Position numbers and translations under genes: made by a program. This document shows positions 41,166-49,104 of a stretch of DNA of 50,891 nt, in pieces (position 1 is the stretch's first letter; every line of letters starts with the position of its first letter). Source of the stretch: Gamsiella multidivaricata (Eukaryota; Mortierellomycota; Mortierellomycetes; Mortierellales; Mortierellaceae); NCBI RefSeq assembly GCF_025024155.1, contig NW_026251849.1, positions 1 to 50,891 of the forward strand, in the 5' to 3' direction. Below the pieces are notes generated by a model. It was not told the DNA's origin and ran no database searches. It worked only from the letters and a program-made list of their open reading frames with translations.

Positions 41166-41789
41166 TGCAACAGCAGCAGAGTCAAGGGGTCAAGGGCAGT
41201 GGTCAAGTAGGAATGCGTAAAATGAATGCTGTTTAATGATCGTAAGTAGGGTCTATATATACATGTCTGGGCCTATTGTACAGTGTCGTAGTGGAGTTGT
41301 CATGATGCCGGGCTCCCATCCTGGCTCTGTGTGTCGTAACGTGCAGTGCAGGAACAGACTTGGAAGAGTGGGATATGTGTTATGGAGGAGACAGACAGTG
41401 GACAAGGTAAGGAAGAAATGTATTGCAGACTGAGGTTATATGCTATGGATTCTATGGCTCTATTTATGTGTTTCTAGGATTCTTGGTCAGGGTACTCGGA
41501 TGGCTACTACGGGACGCGAGGTATATTTGCTAGGAATAGCACAAAGGTATGGATCTGGTACAATGGTTCTAGGCGGGCCGGATAATGGCAATATCAATAA
41601 AGATACTTCGTTGAACATATGTTGATCGAACATACGGTGGCAGAGGTACGCGTGCAAGCGCGTGAGCGCGTAGAAGCAGTCACAAATCAATATGAGCAAT
41701 TGTGTGCGCAGCTCAACTGTCACTCTGCACCACACGCTATGGTGCTATCCGTGACAGCAGCTTGGTAACCGAGTGGTAATCCTGTTGCA
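41166..41789 (-). repeat. Gyp-C 5' LTR interrupted by LTR-X
   Basis: LTR parts are 41166-41346 and 41757-41789. Between them, LTR-X (41347-41756, about 410 bp, plus orientation) is inserted. GCAG occurs on both sides (41343-41346 and 41757-41760), consistent with a target duplication. A few 1-nt deletions relative to other copies are seen. Confidence 0.85.
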
Positions 41790-41883
41790 GATAACGGACA
41801 CGTTTCTAACGACTGTACGGCTGCTCCAGGTTGCCGCATACTTGTAGAGTCGTTTCCGTAGTCCTCATCATCCGTGTCATCCT

Positions 41884-42316
41884 TGTCACGGATAGCACCA
41901 TAGCGTGTGGTGCAGAGTGACAGTTGAGCTGCGCACACAATTGCTCATATTGATTTGTGACTGCTTCTACGCGCTCACGCGCTTGCACGCGTACCTCTGC
42001 CACCGTATGCTCGATCAACATATGTTCAACGAAGTATCTTTATTGATATTGCCATTATCCGGCCCGCCTAGAACCATTGTCCGGCCCGTCTAGAACCATT
42101 GCACCAGATCCATACCTTTGTGCTATTCCTAGCAAATATACCTCGCGTCCCGTAGTAGCCATCCGAGTACCCTGACCAAGAATCCTAGAAACACATAAAT
42201 AGAGCCATAGAATCCATAGCATATAACCTCAGTCTGCAATACATTTCTTCCTTACCTTGTCCACTGTCTGTCTCCTCCATAACACATATCCCACTCTTCC
42301 AAGTCTGTTCCTGACA
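41884..42316 (-). mobile_element. LTR-X solo copy with target duplication
   Basis: 433 bp, plus-strand ends TGTCACGG and TTCCTGACA. ATCCT flanks both sides (41879-41883 and 42317-42321). This clean duplication defines the LTR-X termini. The acidic coding frame continues on both sides of it. Confidence 0.92.
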
Positions 42317-42683
42317 ATCCTCGTCAGGGAAGAGCTCGTCAAGCGGCACTGTTCTTGGTTCCATGGCAAAGCACTCCATAAAATCGCTGTTTTTCCTTCG
42401 TTGATGAATAACGTCGTTGAGGAAGGTAGACCCATCCAGAAGCGCGCTGAGCCTTGTGTAGTAGTCCCGTTCAGCGCTGGTATATTGTGGTGTAGTAAAT
42501 GAGAATTAGTTGGTTGTTCTTGTAAAGTTAATATTAGATCACGGGGAAGAGCACCGCCCCCAGAATAAAAGAATAAACGGTCTGGTACCTGAACCAGAGT
42601 CTTCTTTCCACCAAAATCATTTGTATCACACATTGTATTCGTCCAGATTGTCCGGATAACCCGCATCAACGACAGGTACTGAC

Positions 42684-42849
42684 TGTGGCATATAGCCATA
42701 TTACATGCTGCCACCGCGTGTATTTAATTAGATCCAGCGAGTCCTATCAATTTACTTAAGCCACCGACTAACATATAATGTTCTCGGTGGATTAATATTA
42801 AAGATCCCTCTCTTGTTCTCATTGACTCCTGGTTCATATATACTTCGCA
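42684..42849 (+). mobile_element. LTR-Z, second 166-bp copy
   Basis: Same length as the copy in Tc-2, plus orientation TGTGGCATATAG to TACTTCGCA. The flanks CTGAC and CGCAA do not match, so either the duplication was lost or this copy arose by recombination. Confidence 0.8.
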
Positions 42850-43533
42850 CGCAAAACAAGATAGACACGCGTGCGGAGACAGACTTGGTGCCGGATCGTC
42901 GATCGAAGTCCAGTGTCCATGGAGACATTGTTTGAAGGAAAAGACCGGTTTCATCGGCGTTATAGACGTCGTCTAGTGTATACTCGGCAATGATATTTTA
43001 ATCCGCTCAACGTCGCCTGCAATCGCGTCCATGTCCACCGAGCCCGCCTCGCCCTCCATCTTATGATAATCCAGGTTCCATGCATTCTTGAAGCCTTCTA
43101 CCCAGGAGCTGCCGAAAGCTGGACGCGGGAATGGCATAAAACCCATCCGGTTCCATAGAATCGTATAGACATCGTGCGCCAGCGCCTGTAACAGGATAGT
43201 GTCCACTGGTATGCGTCGGGACCGAACATCCTTGATCAAATCGACTAGGACCGTTTCAACAGCGTATAAAGGGCGCTTGACAACCCGGCATCTTTTTTTG
43301 GCTAGCACTGGTTCCATCGCCTCTAAATTCTCTCTGTCCTCCATAAGCCGTCGAATGGTGTGAGTTGTCCAGCCATGGTTTCGCTCGTACTCTGCCTTTG
43401 GAGGATCGCAGCCAGCTCCAGCTCGATAGGCATCGCGATGGGCGAGCCATTGTTGGAGACGTTGTAACCTCTCTTCCACAGTTTTGCGGCCCCCTTCGCC
43501 TTCCTTGGACACCAGCGTCTTGCGTTTAGTCAT

Positions 43534-43728
43534 GAGGAGCGAGAGGAATGTTGATGAGCGAGGGGAATGCTGATGAGATGTGCTGTCTGTCCCATGCCAT
43601 GCGGACCAATGTTCATTTGCATATACACAGGTTGGGTCCCTCACATGACTAAGGAGGATAAAATAAAAATTTTGAATTAAAACGGCTATTGACCAGTGAC
43701 ATCGCGCGATTCCTTTGAATCTTGGCTA
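43534..43728. other. Spacer between pogo relic and next gene
   Basis: Upstream of the pogo-like relic. The open frame of the relic extends to 43644, but the ATG at 43533 is the better start. Nothing else recognised. Confidence 0.3.
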
Positions 43729-43748
43729 ACTGTCATGATCATGACAGT
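43729..43748. repeat. 20-bp perfect palindrome
   Basis: ACTGTCATGATCATGACAGT reads the same on both strands. It lies in what may be an intron of the adjacent minus-strand gene. Could be a dimeric protein-binding site or a transposon end; no second copy was seen in the window. Confidence 0.7.
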
Positions 43749-43812
43749 AAAGGGAGATTGACTGTACAACCATATCAGGAAATAAATCATCATGTGTCTG
43801 TCTCCAACTTAC

Positions 43813-44485
43813 GTAACTAAAGATACCGTCCAAGTCTTTTCTTCTCCCTGATTTATGTCTAGCACAAACAACAATTGAGCCTGAATGTTTGCCACCAGGT
43901 TTTACATCAAGTTCACGAATCCGCATTCCATCATTGTCACAATAATTCAGCAATGGCCAAGTCATCGATTGCACAGACTCGGGAGTAGCTCCTTCCGCCA
44001 GTGCTTCAGCTTGTGATAGTATCCTAGGCTAACCTTCTGCTTAGCCCTCAACCACGCCCCCATCACCGCGCCTCCACCACTGCGCACCCTGTATATTAGT
44101 ATAAATACCTCTATCTCTCTGTATAATAAAGATCATCCGTTCTAGCCCTTGTCTCTTGTCCCCTGCCTCTCGTGTTCCTACCTCGTGTCCTCTTGTTCCT
44201 GCACTTGTTCCTTCCTTCGTTTTGTTGCTAGTACACAGCTCTTGCTTGAAAGAATTTCTCTTCGATTATGTTTTGGTCATCTTTCCGGAGCGCAAAGTAC
44301 TCTTCCTTGTATAGCAGTCTACAGCAAACAGCACATCGCTTCACGGGGGCTTCCTTGTCTTGTTTGGCCTCATTAGTAAAGGTAACTCTCCGGAAGCTAG
44401 TCGGCACGCGTCTAATAGTGATTGGTACCTGTGGATCTATGTCAACATTTGAATGGCCCTCTTCTTCGTTTGATTCTGGCGGCAT
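43813..44485 (-). pseudogene. Unrecognised gene split by solo LTR-Y
   Basis: ATG at 44485 (MPPESNEEEGHSN) opens an acidic N-terminus, a basic segment, and a Cys motif CAVCCRLLYKEEYF, then a charged helix up to the LTR at 44235. Beyond the LTR and after removing one copy of the CAGCT duplication, the same frame continues (from 44011) with PESVQSMTWPLLNYC and VCARHKSGRRKDLDGIFSY, ending at a GTAAGT donor after 43813, so further exons lie downstream or are lost. No database-level identification was possible; the CxxC/Cys-His pattern could be a zinc site. It is divergent from the gene at 44715, with about 230 bp between the starts. Confidence 0.6.
44012..44235 (+). mobile_element. LTR-Y solo LTR, copy 1
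   Basis: 224 bp from TGTGATAGTATCC to TTGCTAGTACA, flanked by CAGCT on both sides (44007-44011, 44236-44240). It contains a TATAAATAC promoter box and AATAAAG. Inserted in the minus-strand coding exon around it. Confidence 0.95.
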
Positions 44486-44714
44486 TGGAACGAAACGATA
44501 GACATCAGTCGATAGGAAATTTGATAATCGATATAAAAAAAGACTCGGCCATATTTATCGACAAATGTTACTTTGTCAGAAGGAACAGGCTAAAACCTTG
44601 GAGCTCAAATTGCCGCAATCGAACACGCATTGAGCCACACTTTTATGCTTGGCTCCAGATACCATATATAAAGCCTTCAAAGGGTCTATTCCTCAATTAA
44701 CCAATTAACGAACA
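44486..44714. promoter_or_regulatory. Divergent intergenic promoter region
   Basis: Lies between the start codons of the minus-strand gene (44485) and the plus-strand gene (44715). CATATATAAAG at about 44662-44672 is a good TATA box for the plus-strand gene. Confidence 0.45.
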
Positions 44715-45236
44715 ATGTCACGCAAGTAAGAGAGTCGAAAAGAGTCGAAAAATAATGCACCAAGAAAGAGATCTAACCCTGAAATAAATCATTCTTTTCT
44801 ATCAAGGTCCAAAGCTGTAAGAGAACTTTTCTTTGCATTTCAGAAAATCGAATCATCCACAAAGTATATCTTTTTCGAGATACAAGATGACCTAATTGGA
44901 GCAGAAACGACCAATATTCCAAGGGAGCCGAGGAAAGCGACCTTGAAAAATAGAAATGGAACAAGGGTTACAATTCAGGAAGACCTTGCTTTGCAGCAAT
45001 TCCATTTGTTCTGGCTCGTTCCACAACTGAAAGATTCAAAACAAGTGTTGTTCCCGTTCACAAAGGTCGATTGGGAAGATTTATGAGAAGATTTAATTGC
45101 GAAAACAAGAGAAGCTTCCAAATTCATCTCACTCGCGCCATTGAGAATGTTGACACCCAGCGCAGAGGGAACAAATAGACTTATCCAACAGATTCTCCAA
45201 GACACCATTCCTACACAGCGACCCTCCGTCCGCTGA
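44715..45236 (+). pseudogene. Two-exon unrecognised gene with an internal stop
   Basis: Exon 1 is 44715-44725 (ATG TCA CGC AA), donor GTAAGAG; exon 2 starts at 44807 after CTATCAAG. The join restores the frame and gives MSRKSKAVRELFFAFQ and on through KYIFFEIQDDLIG to VDWEDL, then TGA at 45084-45086. The same frame remains open past it for 49 codons (EDLIAKTREASKF onward) to TGA 45234-45236, which suggests a one-base nonsense mutation. The first part alone would be about 97 residues. Composition is clearly coding and there is no signal peptide or membrane segment. I do not recognise the family. Confidence 0.6.
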
Positions 45237-45322
45237 GAGCCATAACTTTCAGTTGCTGTCACGTTGTCAGAAACACGTAACGTTGCTCAAAGGATGCGGC
45301 TTATATCGTTAACGTCATTTAA

Positions 45323-45546
45323 TGTGATAGTATCCTAGGCTAACCTTCTGCTTAGCCCTCAACCACGCCCCCATCACCGCGCCTCCACCACTGCGCCCCC
45401 TGTATATTAGTATAAATACCTCTATCTCTCTGTATAATAAAGATCATCCGTTCTAGCCCTTGTCTCTTGTCCCCTGCCTCTCGTGTTCCTACCTCGTGTC
45501 CTCTTGTTCCTGCACTTGTTCCCTCCTTCGTTCTGTTGCTAGTACA
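45323..45546 (+). mobile_element. LTR-Y solo LTR, copy 2
   Basis: 224 bp with the same ends as copy 1, flanked by TTTAA on both sides (45318-45322, 45547-45551). Independent target duplications show that the two copies are separate solo LTRs and not the two ends of one element. Confidence 0.95.
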
Positions 45547-45567
45547 TTTAAGCTCACCATCCTTGTT

Positions 45568-45641
45568 TTTCTCATTTCGCAACACTTTTGTCTTTCCCAT
45601 TCCGCAACACTTTTGTTTTCCTCATTCCGCAACACTTTTTA
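45568..45641. repeat. Three short tandem units
   Basis: CATTCCGCAACACTTTTGT-like units repeat three times with spacers of about 6-8 bp, just upstream of the small ORF at 45650. Confidence 0.75.
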
Positions 45642-45649
45642 TTCTCAAC

Positions 45650-45862
45650 ATGTGTGTTGATTTACTTTATATATGTTGCATCTGCGATAAAAAAGATGAA
45701 GTCAAAATTTCCTGCAGTCTGAAGATGTTTTGTTTCGAGCAAACAAGGAGATCGACTATCATTGCGTGTTTAAGCTGCTTGGTTACCAGATTTACGACGA
45801 AGGATATTCTGCGACCCTACCAGATTCATTTCCAAGAGACTCTACCTGAACCTGGTTCCTAG
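45650..45862 (+). CDS. Small Cys-containing ORF, unrecognised
   Basis: A 70-codon ORF from ATG 45650 to TAG 45860-45862. It has ICCICDKKDE near the start and CLSCL in the middle, giving two CxxC pairs about 40 residues apart. The codon pattern looks plausible but the ORF is short and there is no homology I can name. It may be one exon of a longer gene or chance. Downstream sequence (45863-46040) contains another open frame from 45892 without a motif. Confidence 0.3.
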   Translation: MCVDLLYICCICDKKDEVKISCSLKMFCFEQTRRSTIIACLSCLVTRFTTKDILRPYQIHFQETLPEPGS

Positions 45863-46044
45863 AGGACAGAAGAAGCTTATTACATTTCAGCATGAATAAA
45901 GACAAACATTTCATGTATACAGTCTACCCAAATTACAAAATCTGTCAACATTTCCCATTAATGCTTGGTTTCTGTAAAGCCAAAGAAGCCATTGCCATAG
46001 CAGCAAGCAAATTGTACTTTAGCTTTAGCTGTAGAAACATCAAT

Positions 46045-46360
46045 CCTGTGTGCTACACAATAAATCTAAGTTGGGCTGTTTCGTTGCTGGAGGAAAGCAT
46101 GAAAGACCATCACGCAAATTCCTCATTTCACAGAGCTGGACCCATGAAAAAATCCTGATGAGATTCTTTACACACTGTCAATGTTGCCATTACCCTCATT
46201 TTTTTCCCAAGCATAGCAGTGGGCTCAAATTGTGTGTGCTACACAATAAATCTAAGTTGGGCTGTTTCGTTGCTGGAGGAAAGCATGAAAGACCAATCAT
46301 GCAAATGCCTCATTACACAGAACTGAACCCATCAAAAACTTGGGTAGAAAAATGTAAAGT
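46045..46360 (+). repeat. Tandem duplication, 189-bp spacing
   Basis: TGTGTGCTACACAATAAATC begins at about 46045 and again at about 46234, and roughly 75 bp after each are nearly the same. An open frame 46050-46370 crosses both copies, reading HNKSKLGCFVAGGKHERP twice, so a small repeat protein is possible but unproven. Confidence 0.6.
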
Positions 46361-46577
46361 GAGCCAATGAAAGAAACACCTCATTCCCTCGTTGCACAAT
46401 CTAAGGTTGCACACGAATTTGTTTGCAGGTTATTGAGAAGGCGAAAGAAAAAATATTTCACGCGCCTCAGACTGAAAAACGGGTTTGGTAGTGGAAAGTG
46501 TCAAAGAGAGAAAAAGAAAGAATTGAGAAAGCGTACTGAAAATTAAAACAGAAAATCATACTCTCTGAACCCCACAA

Positions 46578-46730
46578 TGAGCGCCATCCCAAGTGCCGTC
46601 CCAAGCATTTGTTATTTTGTTTGTCCACATCTCACAATCGATCTGAAGCGCCAACTGTAAGTAACAAAAAGTCTCCTATCTACATTTTTTTGTCTCTCGT
46701 GAACTACAGTACTGAATCAACTCAATTATA
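46578..46730 (+). other. Possible first exon next to Tc-1b
   Basis: ATG 46578 opens 26 codons (MSAIPSAVPSICYFV and on) to a donor GTAAGTA at about 46658. A short intron could end at CTACAG near 46708, after which the frame stays open to the Tc-1b insertion at 46731. If real, the transposon separated this exon from its partner. Low confidence. Confidence 0.25.
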
Positions 46731-48330
46731 CAGTCCACGGAAAAAGTGTTAGCATGTTTTCATAATTTCGACCTTTTTTCTTTGATACTTACATCATTAC
46801 CGCCTACTGCTACGAGGCTTCACGCGATCAATCTCGTATATTTGTTAAGATTACCTGCCAAGTTACGAGCCAATGGATGCACTCTATCCGGCTAATTGAG
46901 GACATGAACATATTGACCCCATTCTAACACTTTTTCGAAATATAACCACCCTCTGATTCTGTTAGCTACTTTTCTGCCATTAATAATCGATATGGCCTCC
47001 TTTATTTGCGTGAAGCCTCTTCATGCGCTCGGGCATGCTCTCATATAGCTCGTGAATGAATTTGATATCTATTGTTGTCCATATATCCTGAACACGCTCC
47101 CAGAGGTCGTCCAAAGAGCTTGGTGCCTCTGGATACTGATCAAGTCGGTACTTGAGGTGCGACCATAGATGCTCGATCGGGTTGAGGTCCGGAGAATTCG
47201 CAGGCCATTCCATGACTGCGATCTTGGATTTCCTAAGGAAGTCTTCGACTATGCCTGCTGTATGCACTTTGGCATTGTCCTGCTGAAAAATGAATTTTGC
47301 TGGATCCATACCAAACCAATCCCGAGATGCGCAAAGATAGTCCTTCAGTACATCGAAGTAGGTTTGTGCATCCGTACTTCCTGGGATCCAGCAGGCATCG
47401 CCCAAGCCATAAAATGTCATGCAACCCCAGACCATAATTTTGCCCCCTCCGCCCTGCTTTGTTTTCTGCACTTGGTGAGGTTGGATATCCTTCCTGTTGG
47501 GCTTCTTGTAATAGAATGTCCTGCCGAAGGACCCAATCCTGCTGATTATAGTTTCGTCCGAGAACATCACATTCTTCCAGTCGTCCACGGTCCATTTCAA
47601 GTGCGCCTTAGCAAATTCGTAGCGTGCTCTGATTTGATCCGGTGTCAGATCACGCTTCCTAGGCTGGACGTATGCTTTTAAGCCCTCCTGTTTAAGGTAG
47701 TTCCGGACACTGTCTACATGAACCTGCACTCCTTGCACCGATTGGATAAGTCGCTGGCCGTCGCGGAGGGTTACGGCTTTTCCTGTGACGAAATGACGAG
47801 CAAGTAAGGTCTTGGTCTTCTTCGAAACCTTCGAAGGACGCCCTATTTTAGGGGATGGAACGTTCTCCTTGTCCCTTTGACGAATCTTGGAAACGGAGAA
47901 AGTAGAGATATGCAAGGATCTTGAGACCTCGCGGACAGATTTTCCTTGCCGAAGTTGGATAATCGCATCGCGTACGGTTTGTTCTCGCAGCCGCTTCATG
48001 TTTGATGTAAACTTGGGATGAATGTGGCGTAGGATGGGAGTAGTGGATAACTGTGCAGTTGTATTGTTTTAGTTGCGAGTGAGGATGCAGACCGTAAGGG
48101 AAGAGCACAATTTATAGGATTTTTTAAAAAGTGTTAGAGTGCACCTCATGACTTTCGAGATCCTTCGTTCCTCAGCTGAAGGTCATTCAAGCCTGGAACA
48201 TTCTAGAAAACTCCTTGTAAATTACGACATTGTCCACCAGACATCTCGTTCCTTGGTAATAGCGTAATAGGGAGATAAAGGAGTATAAGTCCAAAATAGC
48301 AAAATATGCTAACACTTTTTCCGTGGACTG
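46731..48330 (-). mobile_element. Tc-1b: intact Tc1/mariner element
   Basis: 1,600 bp, TA at 46729-46730 and 48331-48332, with the same ~30-bp terminal repeats and four AAAAAGTGTTAG cores as Tc-1a. Inverted relative to Tc-1c. Confidence 0.95.
46980..47999 (-). CDS. Tc-1b transposase, intact (DD34E)
   Basis: A 339-residue Tc1-family transposase. N-terminal paired-like DNA-binding region: first helix-turn-helix (REQTVRDAIIQLRQGKSVRE, residues about 5-24, with HISTFSVSKIR), GRPSK hook at about 52-56, second HTH to about residue 115. Catalytic domain: Asp in VMFSDETI (about 152), Asp in FQQDNAKVH (about 243) and Glu in LNPIEHLW 35 residues further (DD34E). The C-terminus GGHIDY matches the usual GGHT-Y end. 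Full family length, with ATG at 47999 and TAA at 46980. The predicted protein is identical to that of Tc-1c. It should act in the nucleus on its terminal repeats, cutting and re-inserting at TA. Confidence 0.95.
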   Translation of the reverse strand: MKRLREQTVRDAIIQLRQGKSVREVSRSLHISTFSVSKIRQRDKENVPSPKIGRPSKVSKKTKTLLARHFVTGKAVTLRDGQRLIQSVQGVQVHVDSVRNYLKQEGLKAYVQPRKRDLTPDQIRARYEFAKAHLKWTVDDWKNVMFSDETIISRIGSFGRTFYYKKPNRKDIQPHQVQKTKQGGGGKIMVWGCMTFYGLGDACWIPGSTDAQTYFDVLKDYLCASRDWFGMDPAKFIFQQDNAKVHTAGIVEDFLRKSKIAVMEWPANSPDLNPIEHLWSHLKYRLDQYPEAPSSLDDLWERVQDIWTTIDIKFIHELYESMPERMKRLHANKGGHIDY

Positions 48331-48332
48331 TA

Positions 48333-48370
48333 TTTCCTTACCTTTTTTTATATTTATTTAGTTTCTTGAA
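48333..48370 (+). other. 38-bp gap between Tc-1b and secreted-protein gene
   Basis: Only T-rich sequence (CCTTTTTTTATATTTATTTAG) separates the transposon from the start codon. There is no room for the original promoter, though TTTATTTAG could be an intron acceptor. Confidence 0.5.
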
Positions 48371-49045
48371 ATGCTGCTAAAGAAATTTACTCTCCTGGCT
48401 GCTTTTGTGGTTACAGTTTGCAGTGATGCTGTTCTACCTAACATTACAGCATTAGAAAAACGTCCAGACGATGTTTCAGTCGATGTTATTGAATTCTCAA
48501 TCTGCGGTGCTACAATTGCAAAAATGGCAGCTGATATATTCGCGTATTCCTGGAACACTGGGCAAGCTCATCTAAAAGGAAACGCAGCAACTTGCGTTGA
48601 GAGTCTTCGGGATCAAAACCAATGTACATCTGAAAAAAAAAGATATAGAAAAGTGAGTGCTGGTGATGATGCTGTATCAAGATGCTTCTGCGCATATTCA
48701 GTTGGTCCCAAAGTGAACGTTGAAGATTTTCTTGGAGAAGCGGGTCAAGCTACTCAAAAAATGCTCAATGTCATTAATGGTGGGGCATTTACAGGTGCCT
48801 ACAATTTGGAAATATCGTGTGAAGATGCCAATCAATTTGGAACTGTTGTTATGAGTTGTGCAAGTGACTCAGTGCAGGATCGCGTCAATCAATGTAAGGC
48901 AGGCACTTATTCACCAGCCAGTCAACTTATCCAAAAAGCTAAAACGACGGTGTCTTTATTTAAAAAAGATAAACCAGCCCCATGCGAGATTCGTCCTCCG
49001 TACTGTAATCGTACTCCTTTAAATAATAACACAATAGCTAATTAA
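48371..49045 (+). CDS. Secreted cysteine-rich protein, unrecognised
   Basis: A 224-residue ORF. Residues 1-20 (MLLKKFTLLAAFVVTVCSDA) form a clear signal peptide: basic start, hydrophobic core, small residues before the likely cleavage. The mature part has about eleven cysteines, including a CFC pair, and potential N-glycosylation sites NIT, NRT and NNT. It has no transmembrane segment or recognisable catalytic motif. The C-terminus is polar (TPLNNNTIAN). No intron is needed. The gene lies between the inverted Tc-1b and Tc-1c, 40 bp from Tc-1b and 59 bp from Tc-1c. It may be an extracellular or effector-like protein; that is inference from the signal peptide and cysteines alone. A poly-T/poly-A tract follows at 49072-49097. 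Confidence 0.7.
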   Translation: MLLKKFTLLAAFVVTVCSDAVLPNITALEKRPDDVSVDVIEFSICGATIAKMAADIFAYSWNTGQAHLKGNAATCVESLRDQNQCTSEKKRYRKVSAGDDAVSRCFCAYSVGPKVNVEDFLGEAGQATQKMLNVINGGAFTGAYNLEISCEDANQFGTVVMSCASDSVQDRVNQCKAGTYSPASQLIQKAKTTVSLFKKDKPAPCEIRPPYCNRTPLNNNTIAN

Positions 49046-49104
49046 GAGGAGATGAAAATCCCAAGTAGGGGGTTTTTTTTTTTTTTTTTTAAAAAAATCA
49101 AATA

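Larger units (their letters stand above)
30209..41789 (-). mobile_element. Gyp-C: Ty3/Gypsy chromovirus, split by Gyp-D
   Basis: A minus-strand element: 5' LTR 41789-41757 plus 41346-41166 (interrupted by LTR-X), PBS at 41165-41154, gag 40984-40004, pol from about 40031 resuming at 34194 down to 30444, and 3' LTR 30421-30209. Gyp-D (34200-39979) sits in pol just after the gag/pol overlap. The outermost 5-bp flanks do not match (CGCAC left, GATAA right), so the element may have been involved in recombination after insertion. It is inactive: besides the insertion, reverse transcriptase has a frameshift. Confidence 0.88.
41790..43533 (-). pseudogene. Pogo/CENP-B-like transposase relic
   Basis: The N-terminal part (43533-42973, starting MTKRKTLVSK) has two DNA-binding regions; the second, WVEGFKNAWNLDYHKMEGEAGSVD, is the hallmark of CENP-B/Tc5-type helix-turn-helix domains of pogo elements. 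A frameshift near 42990 leads to VYNADETGLF, which holds the first catalytic Asp of the DDE domain, then SVSARVSILFCV. LTR-Z interrupts at 42849. Left of it the frame is scrambled until an acidic C-terminal region (LDELFPDED...DDTDDEDYG) that is itself split by LTR-X (41884-42316). The coding sequence ends against the Gyp-C LTR at 41789. The later catalytic residues were not found. Whether the acidic tail belongs to the same gene is inference from strand and order. Confidence 0.7.

Noticed and set aside
30209..41789. Gyp-C as a simple insertion with its own target duplication
   Set aside because: The 5 bp outside its two LTRs do not match, so a clean insertion cannot be claimed.
44012..45546. 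The two 224-bp repeats as LTRs of one 1.5-kb retroelement
   Set aside because: Each copy has its own, different 5-bp target duplication (CAGCT and TTTAA), and the sequence between them looks like host genes without a PBS or purine tract.
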